Shown here: positions 57,325 to 64,000 of the stretch, one piece after another
Position numbering within the stretch: position 1 is the first letter of the stretch
Layout: every line of letters starts with the position of its first letter
Assembly (NCBI RefSeq): GCF_900155945.1
Contig: NZ_FTMN01000008.1
Span: forward strand, 162,779-226,778
DNA: 64,000 nucleotides
Reading direction: 5' to 3'
Source of the DNA: Marinobacterium stanieri
GTDB taxonomy: Bacteria; Pseudomonadota; Gammaproteobacteria; Pseudomonadales; Balneatricaceae
Notes under the pieces: generated by a model
What the model was told of the DNA's origin: nothing
Database searches by the model: none
Seen by the model: only the letters and a program-made list of their open reading frames with translations
Made by a program: the position numbers and the translations under genes

Positions 57325-58893
57325 TTATGACTTGACCAGTGTAGGGTTGGTTTGTGTCAGCTTTGCGGCTTGCTCATAGGCATGCGCGATTTTGAGTACT
57401 TTGAGGTCTTCCTTGTTTCGGCCGATCAGCTGAATACCCATGGGACGACCTTGGCTGTCGAAGCCGGCCGGCACATTGGCTACAGGGCAACCGCTCAGCG
57501 TGCCCGGAGTCACGACTTCCATCCAGCGGTGATAGGTGTCCATGGTGCGGCCGTTGATCTCTTTGGGCCAATGCGTGTCGGCGGAGAAGGGGAACAGCTG
57601 CGCTGATGGCAGCGCCACCACATCGTAGGTGTCAAAGAGTTTATCCAGCGCGTGATACCAGCTGGTGCGTGCCTTGGAGGCTTTATACACATCCATGGCC
57701 GACAGCTCCAAACCGCCTTCGATTTCCCATATCGCTTCGGGCTTCATCAGTGCACGGTTGCTTTCCTTGGAATACAAGCCACTGGCGATCCCGGCTATCA
57801 GGAAGTGTCTCAGGGTGAGCCAGGTCTGCCAGACTTCTTCCATTGGGTACTTCATATCCACCGCTTCCACGGTGCCGCCAATGGTGTTGAAGTGCTTGAG
57901 CGCCTGTTCACACACGTCCAGTACACCTGGCTCCGTGGCCAGGTAGCCGTTGAAATCGCCTAGCCAGGCAACCTTGAGGCCTTGGGTATTGGTGTCCAGG
58001 TTACCAGCGAAGGAAGTTGGGTTGGACTTCTGTGACAGGGGAACGCGTGAGTCGTAACCGGCCATGGTAGACAGCAACATGGCGGTATCCTGTACGGTGC
58101 GACCCATAGGGCCTTCATAGCCCAGCTGCTGATAGAACACTTCCTTGGTGGGGCCAAAAGGTACCAGGCCTTGAGACGGGCGGAAGCCTATGATGTTGTT
58201 ATAGGCTGCCGGGTTACGCAATGAACCCATCATGTCACTGCCGTCCGCCACCGGGACCATACCCGTGGCGATGGCCACGGCGGCACCGCCACTGCTGCCA
58301 CCGGCACACAGGTCCGGATTATAGGCGTTGCGGGTTACGCCAAACACGGAATTGTAGGTTTGAGAGCCCAGGCCGAATTCAGGGGTGTTGGTTTTGCCGA
58401 TAATGATGGCACCTGCCTCGCGCAGGCGTTCAACGAAAATGGCGTCATGACCCGGAACCCAGTCTTTCAGAATGGGTGAGCCAAGGGATGTTTTCAGCCC
58501 TTTGGTGGCGGCCAGATCCTTAACGGCATGGGGGAAGCCATGCATCCAGCCACGATACTGGCCCCGCTGCAGCTCGGTATCGGCACGGGAGGCTTCATCC
58601 ATCAACTGCTCGCGGTCACGCAATGACACTATGGCGTTATAGGTGGGGTTGTACGTCTCGATCTGGTCCAGATAGGCCGTCATTACCTCGGAACAGCTGA
58701 CACTGCCGCCTCGAATGGCCTGCGACAGGTCGACCGCAGACAGAGATAGTAGCTGCTCGGGAGAGTTGACGCTGACTTTTGTACCCTTGCCTGTAGCCCA
58801 GGCCGGGGTGATCTGAGATGCGGCTGCGAGAAGCCCCAGGCCGCCGCCGACCTTCAGCAGGCTACGGCGTGAAAGAGTGCTGGAAGATGCCAT
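57325..58893 (-). CDS. Tat-exported amidase (amidase signature family)
   Basis: The 522-residue protein has a twin-arginine signal ('STLSRRSLLKVGGGLGLLAAA', cleavage after 'AWA', about 33). The amidase signature core holds the Lys-cisSer-Ser triad: Lys in 'HAVKDLAATKG', Sers in 'CAGGSSGGAAVAIATG'. It hydrolyses an amide in the periplasm after folding with the Tat system; the substrate is unknown. It lies between an OprD-type porin (14 bp upstream) and a TatA-like gene, forming a porin-amidase-translocase operon. Confidence 0.93.
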   Translation of the reverse strand: MASSSTLSRRSLLKVGGGLGLLAAASQITPAWATGKGTKVSVNSPEQLLSLSAVDLSQAIRGGSVSCSEVMTAYLDQIETYNPTYNAIVSLRDREQLMDEASRADTELQRGQYRGWMHGFPHAVKDLAATKGLKTSLGSPILKDWVPGHDAIFVERLREAGAIIIGKTNTPEFGLGSQTYNSVFGVTRNAYNPDLCAGGSSGGAAVAIATGMVPVADGSDMMGSLRNPAAYNNIIGFRPSQGLVPFGPTKEVFYQQLGYEGPMGRTVQDTAMLLSTMAGYDSRVPLSQKSNPTSFAGNLDTNTQGLKVAWLGDFNGYLATEPGVLDVCEQALKHFNTIGGTVEAVDMKYPMEEVWQTWLTLRHFLIAGIASGLYSKESNRALMKPEAIWEIEGGLELSAMDVYKASKARTSWYHALDKLFDTYDVVALPSAQLFPFSADTHWPKEINGRTMDTYHRWMEVVTPGTLSGCPVANVPAGFDSQGRPMGIQLIGRNKEDLKVLKIAHAYEQAAKLTQTNPTLVKS

Positions 58894-58907
58894 GGTATTA
58901 CCTCGTA

Positions 58908-60212
58908 TCAGAATTTCACGGTGTAGTTCAGGTAAATCCGGTCGGCGTGATGCGTAATGATGCCGGCAGGGGTAAAGGGAAGAGAGGTGCGGCGCACGCC
59001 ATCCGGCGTACCTTCGGTGTCATGTTCGACATGAAGCCAGGCCAGGTGCAGTCCTTTCAGCGCACCATCAAAGCGGTATTGCAGGACGCTCTGCAGTTCT
59101 GTGCGTTCAAAGTCATTAAAGCCGGCTGCATCGTCAGACCAGGCATAGTGCGCATCCCAACGCAGCTGGGGAATACCAAGGTCAGCAAAACTCATACCGC
59201 CGCTGAGCTTGATCATCTGTTCATCTTCAAGGCCGAACCAGTAGAAGTTTTTGGCGGCACTGCTCCAGTGGCCATAGTCTTCGGCAAAAAATACACGGTC
59301 ATAGTCATCGCCACGGGTCTTGGTGACATGGGCACCCAGATAATAGGGACCCTGACTGTATTTGCCGCCTAGTTCATAGAAGGTTGCATCGTGATCAGAT
59401 TCTGCCGCGTAGGGGCCTGCACCCGTGGTTTCAAAAAGATCACCGGCGTCCTGCTGGTTGCCGTATTTGAAATGCAGTTGGATTTTGGCGTCATTATTGA
59501 GGGTGAAGGATTTGCTCAGACTGGCAAAAGATGATTTTAGATAATCTTTTGACTCGGCGTGCTCCAAATTGGCGCTTATATTAAAAGGAAGCTTTAAATT
59601 GGTGCCTAAAATGCGAAGGTGGTCAATTTTATCACCATTGAAGTTTTCCAATGAGTTGGAAGAAGCTGAAGTATTCCTTGGACTAAAGCCTTCAATTTGA
59701 GTGAAATAAACTGACCCGTGTTTGAACGCATAATCCAGGTCGGCACCTGTAGTGCTGGCTGGAAGGATACGGGTAGTATTGTCGGCATACTGAGTTCGAG
59801 ACCTGACCTTCTTGCCGATACCCAGTTTAAGCCCCGTATTGTCGGCTCCCAGAGGCTGGAAGCGCAGGTAGGCTTCAGTCAGCTTGCCAATTCCGTGAGG
59901 GTCCTGAATACTTGTGTTCGGGCTCAAGTTGGTCAGACTGTTGGCCTCGCCGCCTACGTTCAGGTCCCCGGCCAAAGCGGCACTCAAGTCCAGACCGACT
60001 CGGTCAGCGAAGTAGCCGGATTTGAAGGTCGCCTGAATGGCATGTACCCACTCATCACGGGTAGGGCCGAATCCTTTATCAGGGTCTTCATCCCAGTAAT
60101 ATTGCGCATACCGAATAGATGTTTCGGACTGATCTATAAAATCGCTTGCGCTTGCAAGCACAGGAGCCGCCAGTGCCAGAGCGCCCCAATATAAATAATT
60201 TTTTTTCTTCAT
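58908..60212 (-). CDS. OprD-family outer membrane porin
   Basis: The 434-residue protein has a signal peptide (YWGALALAAPVLASASDF region, cleavage about 23) and a beta-barrel pattern of the OprD family: 'SIRYAQYYWDEDP..GFGPTRDEWVHAIQATFKSGYF', 'GLKLGIGKKVRSRTQYADNTTRILP' and a C-terminal strand ending in Phe ('IYLNYTVKF'). OprD porins take up amino acids, peptides and carboxylates. Here it probably admits the amide hydrolysed by the next gene. It is divergent from the IclR regulator. Confidence 0.9.
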   Translation of the reverse strand: MKKKNYLYWGALALAAPVLASASDFIDQSETSIRYAQYYWDEDPDKGFGPTRDEWVHAIQATFKSGYFADRVGLDLSAALAGDLNVGGEANSLTNLSPNTSIQDPHGIGKLTEAYLRFQPLGADNTGLKLGIGKKVRSRTQYADNTTRILPASTTGADLDYAFKHGSVYFTQIEGFSPRNTSASSNSLENFNGDKIDHLRILGTNLKLPFNISANLEHAESKDYLKSSFASLSKSFTLNNDAKIQLHFKYGNQQDAGDLFETTGAGPYAAESDHDATFYELGGKYSQGPYYLGAHVTKTRGDDYDRVFFAEDYGHWSSAAKNFYWFGLEDEQMIKLSGGMSFADLGIPQLRWDAHYAWSDDAAGFNDFERTELQSVLQYRFDGALKGLHLAWLHVEHDTEGTPDGVRRTSLPFTPAGIITHHADRIYLNYTVKF

Positions 60213-60295
60213 GTGTCTGCTTTTTAGTTTTAGGTCGAATCAAAGGGGGCGTATATCGATCCTATGGAAAAAGTCGGCAGAGTAAACAAACCATG

Positions 60296-60312
60296 GTTCC
60301 ATAATGTGGAAC
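60296..60312. promoter_or_regulatory. IclR-type operator candidate (GTTCCA-N5-TGGAAC)
   Basis: Perfect 6-bp inverted repeat GTTCCATAATGTGGAAC between the divergent porin and regulator genes. The form matches operators of IclR-family proteins. Confidence 0.65.
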
Positions 60313-60343
60313 AAGAAAATGAATTAACAAAAAGGATAAAAGC

Positions 60344-60380
60344 GTTACATTATAAAACCACCAGTTACATGCGGTTACAT
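60344..60380. promoter_or_regulatory. Three GTTACAT direct repeats at 20- and 10-bp spacing
   Basis: GTTACAT starts at 60344, 60364 and 60374, all on the same helical face. They lie upstream of a TATACT box (60390-60395) for the iclR-type gene; the middle copy may double as its -35. Confidence 0.55.
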
Positions 60381-60423
60381 TCGAGGTGCTATACTGCAGT
60401 GATGTCTAAAAGAGCATCTGGCG

Positions 60424-61194
60424 ATGACAACCAAAGCAACGGAAAAAGCCAAAGCCCTGATTGAGCTTCTTTCGACCTCCGGTCTGGATTCGGCAGGCCT
60501 GGAAACCCTGCATATTTTATCCGGCTACCCCAAGCCAACAATCACACGCATCATGGATGACCTCCAGGCGCTGGGCGTTGTTTACAGACGGCTGGGGGAT
60601 AAACGCTATGTGGTACTCAGTATTGATAGCGACAACTTTAATCCCCTGCATTTGCTGGCGCGCGATATAGCGCCAGTCTTACGTCAGTTGCATCAGAATA
60701 CCGGGTTGTTATCTGACTTTGTCATGGCCAGAGCGGGAAGGCCTGAAATCATCGAGAGCAACTTCAGCCTGTCCAATATTCGTACCGCCGCAGGGACCGT
60801 GATTGGTGCCAGACCATCTCCTCTGGTATCAGCTGCCGGACGAGCATTGTATGCAGAACGGCAGGATATCTGTGTTCAGGCGGCAGCAGGGAATCAGGAT
60901 TGCTTGTCGTCACTGGATCGGGAAAAGCAGCAAGGCCTCTATGTTCGCATCGACAATACCTGGGAATACAACTTCGCCCAGCCCTTCGTAATTGCTGCCC
61001 GAGCGGTTCCGGTCCGTTACGAGGGGCAAACGCTGGCTGCCCTGAGTCTTTATGCGGATGCTCAAAGCCTGAGAGTTGCCGAGCAAAAGTGCGATTTGGC
61101 AGGCCTGCTGCAGCAGGCCCGTGCCAGTATTGAGCACCTTTTAATTGAACGCAGTCGGCTATATCAACGGGCAGCCTTGGCATTGAATTACTAG
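60424..61194 (+). CDS. IclR-family transcriptional regulator
   Basis: The 256-residue protein has the N-terminal IclR winged helix (about 5-65, 'LIELLSTSGLDSAGLETLHILSGYPKPTITRIMDDLQALG') and a GAF-like effector domain (about 75-250, 'VIGARPSPLVSAAGRALYAE', 'AARAVPVRYEGQTLAALSLYAD'). It is divergent from oprD-amidase-tatA and is the likely local regulator. The ATG at 60424 is the only good start; the frame closes at 60400. Confidence 0.88.
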   Translation: MTTKATEKAKALIELLSTSGLDSAGLETLHILSGYPKPTITRIMDDLQALGVVYRRLGDKRYVVLSIDSDNFNPLHLLARDIAPVLRQLHQNTGLLSDFVMARAGRPEIIESNFSLSNIRTAAGTVIGARPSPLVSAAGRALYAERQDICVQAAAGNQDCLSSLDREKQQGLYVRIDNTWEYNFAQPFVIAARAVPVRYEGQTLAALSLYADAQSLRVAEQKCDLAGLLQQARASIEHLLIERSRLYQRAALALNY

Positions 61195-61389
61195 CTTTGC
61201 CCTTTGTGTAATTTCTGTCGGCTTCAATCGTCCTGCTTTATACCCTGCATTCTCCCGTATTCCCTTTTCAGTGCCCTGTAGAGCCCGCCATGTAGGTCTG
61301 AACTACACTTACCTGCACGACTTGTCAGTTGCCAAAACTTGCTGGCAAGCGGTCAGTAGTACCCGAGCAATAGAAAGCAGGGCAGTAAA

Positions 61390-61926
61390 ATGAAAACGTT
61401 AATAGGCAAATGGTTGGTCATGGCAGGACTGGCCGCAGTCACTGTGTCAGCGCAGGCCGAGGATCACGGCGCTTTGATAGAGCTGGCACGCTCTGCAGCA
61501 CCTTCAATGGTAAGTGCAGATGCAACGGTCATGTATAGAGGAGAAGTGCTGGCAGAAGGCAGCAATGGTTGGGTGTGTTTACCCGAAACAATGCCCGATG
61601 ATGGTTCCCCCATGTGTAACGACGCTGTATGGATGGAGATGATGCAGGCGGTAGGAACCAAGGCGCCCTATGAAGCCAGTCAAATGGGGTTCTCTTACAT
61701 GTTGCAGGGGGATGGGGAGAAAGGTGGCGTCAGTAACTCCGATCCTTACCATGCCGATCATATGAATGCGGATGATTTCATCAGGGAAGGCCCTCACCTG
61801 ATGCTTATTGTTCCCGGTGATCTGGCCGATTCGATTACCGATAACCCTGATGCAGGTGGACCCTATGTGATGTGGAAAGGGACGCCCTATGCCCACATCA
61901 TGGTGCCAATTGGAGAGCGGGATTGA
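61390..61926 (+). CDS. Secreted protein of unknown function
   Basis: I do not recognise the family. The 178-residue protein has a signal peptide (MKTLIGKWLVMAGLAAVTVS, cleavage after 'AQA') and a mature part with two Cys ('GWVCLPETMPDDGSPMCND'), a Met-rich middle ('MEMMQAVGTK') and several His/Asp ('DPYHADHMNADDFIREGPHLML'). These residues could bind a metal. It is monocistronic and convergent with the acetyltransferase gene, sharing a strong hairpin. Confidence 0.75.
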   Translation: MKTLIGKWLVMAGLAAVTVSAQAEDHGALIELARSAAPSMVSADATVMYRGEVLAEGSNGWVCLPETMPDDGSPMCNDAVWMEMMQAVGTKAPYEASQMGFSYMLQGDGEKGGVSNSDPYHADHMNADDFIREGPHLMLIVPGDLADSITDNPDAGGPYVMWKGTPYAHIMVPIGERD

Positions 61927-61952
61927 CTTGACTGCGAGTGATTAGGAGCCTA

Positions 61953-61987
61953 AACGGGGAGCCTGGCGTGTCACCGGGCTCCCCGTT
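61953..61987. terminator. Strong hairpin between convergent genes
   Basis: AACGGGGAGCC / GGCTCCCCGTT (11 bp) lies between the stops at 61926 (+) and 61995 (-). T-runs are short on both sides. Confidence 0.6.
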
Positions 61988-61994
61988 GCGGGAC

Positions 61995-62627
61995 TCAGGC
62001 AGCCAGGCCTTTCCAGTAAGTATAAAGCGCAGCAATATCACCCGAGCACAGCAGTGGCATGGCACCCTTGAGCTGCTCCTGCGACCAATCCCACCACTTC
62101 ATTTCCAGAAGCTTTTCAATTTCGTCATCCGAAAAGCGTTGCTTGATCACCTTAGCCGGGTTGCCGCCGACAATCGTGTAGGGCTCAACATTTTTGGTAA
62201 CCAGTGCGCGGCTGCCGATAACAGCGCCATCGCCCACCTTGATACCGGGCATGATCATGGCTTCAGCACCGATCCAGACATCATTGCCAATGACCGTATC
62301 ACCCGCCGGTTGATAGGCATTGATGGCGTCGGCAAAGGCAGGTTCTTCATCCATGAAGAAAAACGGAAAAGACGTAATCCAGTCATGACGGTGGCCCTGA
62401 TTGCCGGCCATAACAAAAGAGACCCCGGTTCCGATGGAGCAGAAGCTGCCGATGATCAGCTTATCCACATCGTCACGGTCCGGCATCAGGTAGCGTGCAC
62501 AGTCATCAAACGAGTGACCATGGTAATAGCCGGAGTAGTAGCTGTAGCGGCCGACCTTGATATTCGGGTTGGTGACTTGCTCGGTCAGTGGGACGCCCTT
62601 GAATGGGCTGTCAAAATAGTTGCTCAT
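61995..62627 (-). CDS. CatB-type (xenobiotic) acetyltransferase, hexapeptide family
   Basis: The 210-residue left-handed beta-helix protein matches the CatB/VatD group: '[16 protein letters not shown]', the catalytic His in '[15 protein letters not shown]', and hexapeptide turns '[48 protein letters not shown]'. Enzymes of this group acetylate chloramphenicol or streptogramins, but many chromosomal members have unknown substrates, so resistance should not be assumed. GAGGAAC precedes the ATG. Confidence 0.87.
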   Translation of the reverse strand: MSNYFDSPFKGVPLTEQVTNPNIKVGRYSYYSGYYHGHSFDDCARYLMPDRDDVDKLIIGSFCSIGTGVSFVMAGNQGHRHDWITSFPFFFMDEEPAFADAINAYQPAGDTVIGNDVWIGAEAMIMPGIKVGDGAVIGSRALVTKNVEPYTIVGGNPAKVIKQRFSDDEIEKLLEMKWWDWSQEQLKGAMPLLCSGDIAALYTYWKGLAA

Positions 62628-62668
62628 CTGTTCCTCGTGGGGGGGCTCCGGGCATTTGCCCAGTGGTA

Positions 62669-63181
62669 TTAGAGGCTATTGCGTTCCATAACGTCGGGCA
62701 GCCAGATAAGGTCCGTTACGCCGCAATCCTGTCCGGCCTGGCTCAGCAGGGTGGTGAGCTGGCCGCGATGGTGGGTCTGGTGGTTAAAGAAGTGTGCGAC
62801 CGCCAGCCACATTTCATAGCGACGGGGCTGAGGATTAACCACACTTGTATATTCCAAAGTGCCCTGCAGGGATTCGTCTGTTAAGGCGTTGGCCCAGCCT
62901 GTAATCCGGCGATCGGTGGCTTCACGGTCAGCCAGCAGGGCGTCGAAATCGGCATGCAGTTCCTGGTCCAGGCCGGTGATACTGAAAGGCGTATCAGTGA
63001 AGCGGCCCAGCCAGATTTTATCGCCCACCAGCAGGTGGTTCAGCGTGCCATGGATGGAGCCGAAAAAGGCACCTCGGTCCTGCTTGCGCTGCTCATCTGA
63101 AAGTTGTGCACAGGCTGAGTATACACGCTCATTCATCCAGCGGTTGTAGGCGGCCATATCCCGCGCCTGAGCTGCGATCAT
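62669..63181 (-). CDS. DinB/YfiT-like four-helix bundle protein
   Basis: The 170-residue protein has the DinB superfamily pattern with three metal-binding His: '[17 protein letters not shown]', then '[20 protein letters not shown]'. Members are putative metal-dependent enzymes, often thiol-dependent transferases; the reaction is unknown. The frame is open far upstream (to 63577) but that part is an out-of-frame shadow of the next gene. The ATG at 63181 with AAGGA 8 bp upstream is the real start. Confidence 0.85.
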   Translation of the reverse strand: MIAAQARDMAAYNRWMNERVYSACAQLSDEQRKQDRGAFFGSIHGTLNHLLVGDKIWLGRFTDTPFSITGLDQELHADFDALLADREATDRRITGWANALTDESLQGTLEYTSVVNPQPRRYEMWLAVAHFFNHQTHHRGQLTTLLSQAGQDCGVTDLIWLPDVMERNSL

Positions 63182-63206
63182 CGTATGATTCCTTCTGGAG
63201 GTTAGG

Positions 63207-63617
63207 TTAGCCGGTGACTTCGATAAACCACTTTGGCTTGATGCGGCCGAAATCCTTTCGGGTATTGGATTTAAGTGCCTGTTTGGAGTCCAGTACTCTG
63301 GCCACGCCATTTTCTCTAACGAATACCACCCAGTGCCAGAACGGCGTGTCTTGCTCCAGGTGCCATTTGATCGCCAGCAGGGCTCGATCAGGCAGGGCAT
63401 CCCAGGATGTGAAGGCAGTTTCTGAAGATGATGCCGAGATATCGAAGGCCGCCAGCAGCCTGCGCACATATTGGGTATCGGACCAGAGCGCCTTATCGGC
63501 TGCTCGGATACCCAGAGTGTCGGCAAGCTGTTTGGCTTCCTTGTAGCTGACGCCGGCAAGCGCTGCGCAGGCAGCAATGCCGCAGCCGGTGGTTTCTTCC
63601 TGAATAACGGGCTTCAT
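63207..63617 (-). CDS. C39-like cysteine peptidase domain protein
   Basis: The 136-residue protein consists of one papain-like C39 fold: the N-terminal 'IQEETTGCGIAACAALAGVSYKEA' has the oxyanion Gln6 and nucleophile Cys12, a His stands in 'FWHWVVFVRENG' and an Asp in 'ARVLDSKQAL'. In bacteriocin transporters this domain cuts double-Gly leaders; free-standing forms are mostly uncharacterised. It starts with AAAGGA upstream and is 25 bp from the DinB-like gene, in the same direction as pqqE. Confidence 0.78.
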   Translation of the reverse strand: MKPVIQEETTGCGIAACAALAGVSYKEAKQLADTLGIRAADKALWSDTQYVRRLLAAFDISASSSETAFTSWDALPDRALLAIKWHLEQDTPFWHWVVFVRENGVARVLDSKQALKSNTRKDFGRIKPKWFIEVTG

Positions 63618-63718
63618 CGTGTGTCCTTTCGCCTTGAACCGCTCCTTGGCGGCAGACCCACCAGAATGCCGCTGTTTCAGCGACTTTTCAACAGGGTCTG
63701 GCCAGACGAAAAAGGCGT

Positions 63719-64000
63719 TCAGCCTTTGGCAAAGACACGGGAGTTGCGGTCGTTTCGGAAGGTGATGGGCGCATCCGCACTAGTCTGCTCAGCCGCCGCG
63801 CGGGCGTCAAGGATCTTCTGGTGATGCGGTGACTTGCTGCACACCGGGTCTGCTGCGTTCATGTCACCGGCCAGCATATAGGCCTGACAACGACAGCCAC
63901 CCAGGTCGTTTTCCTTTTCGTCACAGGAACGACAGGGCTCCTGCATCCAGTCATCGCCGCGGAAGTGGTTAAATCCGAACGACTCATGCCAGATATGCTG
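63719..64000 (-). CDS. pqqE: PqqE, radical SAM PQQ synthesis protein, C-terminal 93 residues
   Basis: The frame runs off the window edge, so only the C-terminus is seen. It holds the auxiliary-cluster (SPASM) cysteines typical of PqqE: '[26 protein letters not shown]' and '[10 protein letters not shown]'. PqqE links Glu and Tyr of the PqqA peptide at the start of PQQ synthesis. Other pqq genes would lie beyond 64000. Confidence 0.9.
   Translation of the reverse strand, partial: QHIWHESFGFNHFRGDDWMQEPCRSCDEKENDLGGCRCQAYMLAGDMNAADPVCSKSPHHQKILDARAAAEQTSADAPITFRNDRNSRVFAKG

Noticed and set aside
63182..63577. N-terminal extension of the DinB-like protein
   Set aside because: The extension is an out-of-frame shadow of the C39-like gene; the ATG at 63181 has a ribosome site and starts the family domain.

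Overview
The window reads as a chromosomal segment of a marine gammaproteobacterium, probably of the Oceanospirillaceae (Marinobacterium-like). I infer this from the nlpD-rpoS-fdxA-mutS-cinA-recA-recX-alaS-lysC-csrA order typical of Pseudomonas relatives, the Na+-type oxaloacetate decarboxylase operon, and the abundance of TRAP transporters. No database was searched; all names come from reading the protein sequences. I see no insertion sequence, prophage, CRISPR array or rRNA.

1-16.2 kb is conserved housekeeping: the end of a DUF368 membrane protein, nlpD, rpoS, fdxA (-), mutS (-), pncC/cinA and recA with a perfect LexA box. A MocR-type regulator and a DUF1127 mini-protein lie between recA and recX. 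Then come alaS, lysC, csrA, tRNA-Ser(GCU), three identical tRNA-Arg(ACG) genes and thiI.

16.2-29.2 kb holds oadGAB, a histone-deacetylase-like deacetylase, a TPR protein with a degenerate receiver domain, an Fe-S photolyase/cryptochrome, a small unknown gene, a haem-sensor diguanylate cyclase, katG with an OxyR-type site, and a thioesterase.

29.2-54.8 kb is a large catabolic island that funnels aromatic and hydroaromatic acids to protocatechuate and opens it by 4,5-(meta) cleavage. 3-Hydroxybenzoate (mobA) and 4-hydroxybenzoate (pobA) enter by monooxygenation. Quinate/shikimate enter by a TRAP transporter, an AroE-like dehydrogenase, aroQ and quiC, probably under a GntR regulator whose candidate operators (ATAGGAT arms) recur at three places. 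A second TRAP system, an aldo/keto reductase and ligC are on the minus strand. The plus-strand operon ligJ-ligK-galD/ligU-ligI-ligA-ligB completes the route to pyruvate and oxaloacetate. Its presumed regulator is a LysR protein with two tandem N-terminal HTH domains.

54.8-56.1 kb is a visibly AT-rich two-gene cassette: a metallopeptidase-like protein related to Vgr-associated proteins plus a secreted partner. It is bounded by 46-bp near-identical copies of the ligB terminator, and looks like an acquired effector/immunity-type module. 56.3-61.2 kb has a small RTX protein and an amide-use module: OprD-type porin, Tat-exported amidase, a 48-residue TatA-like protein and a divergent IclR regulator. 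61.4-64 kb carries a secreted unknown protein, a CatB-type acetyltransferase, a DinB-like protein, a C39-like cysteine peptidase domain protein and the C-terminal end of PqqE, cut by the window edge.
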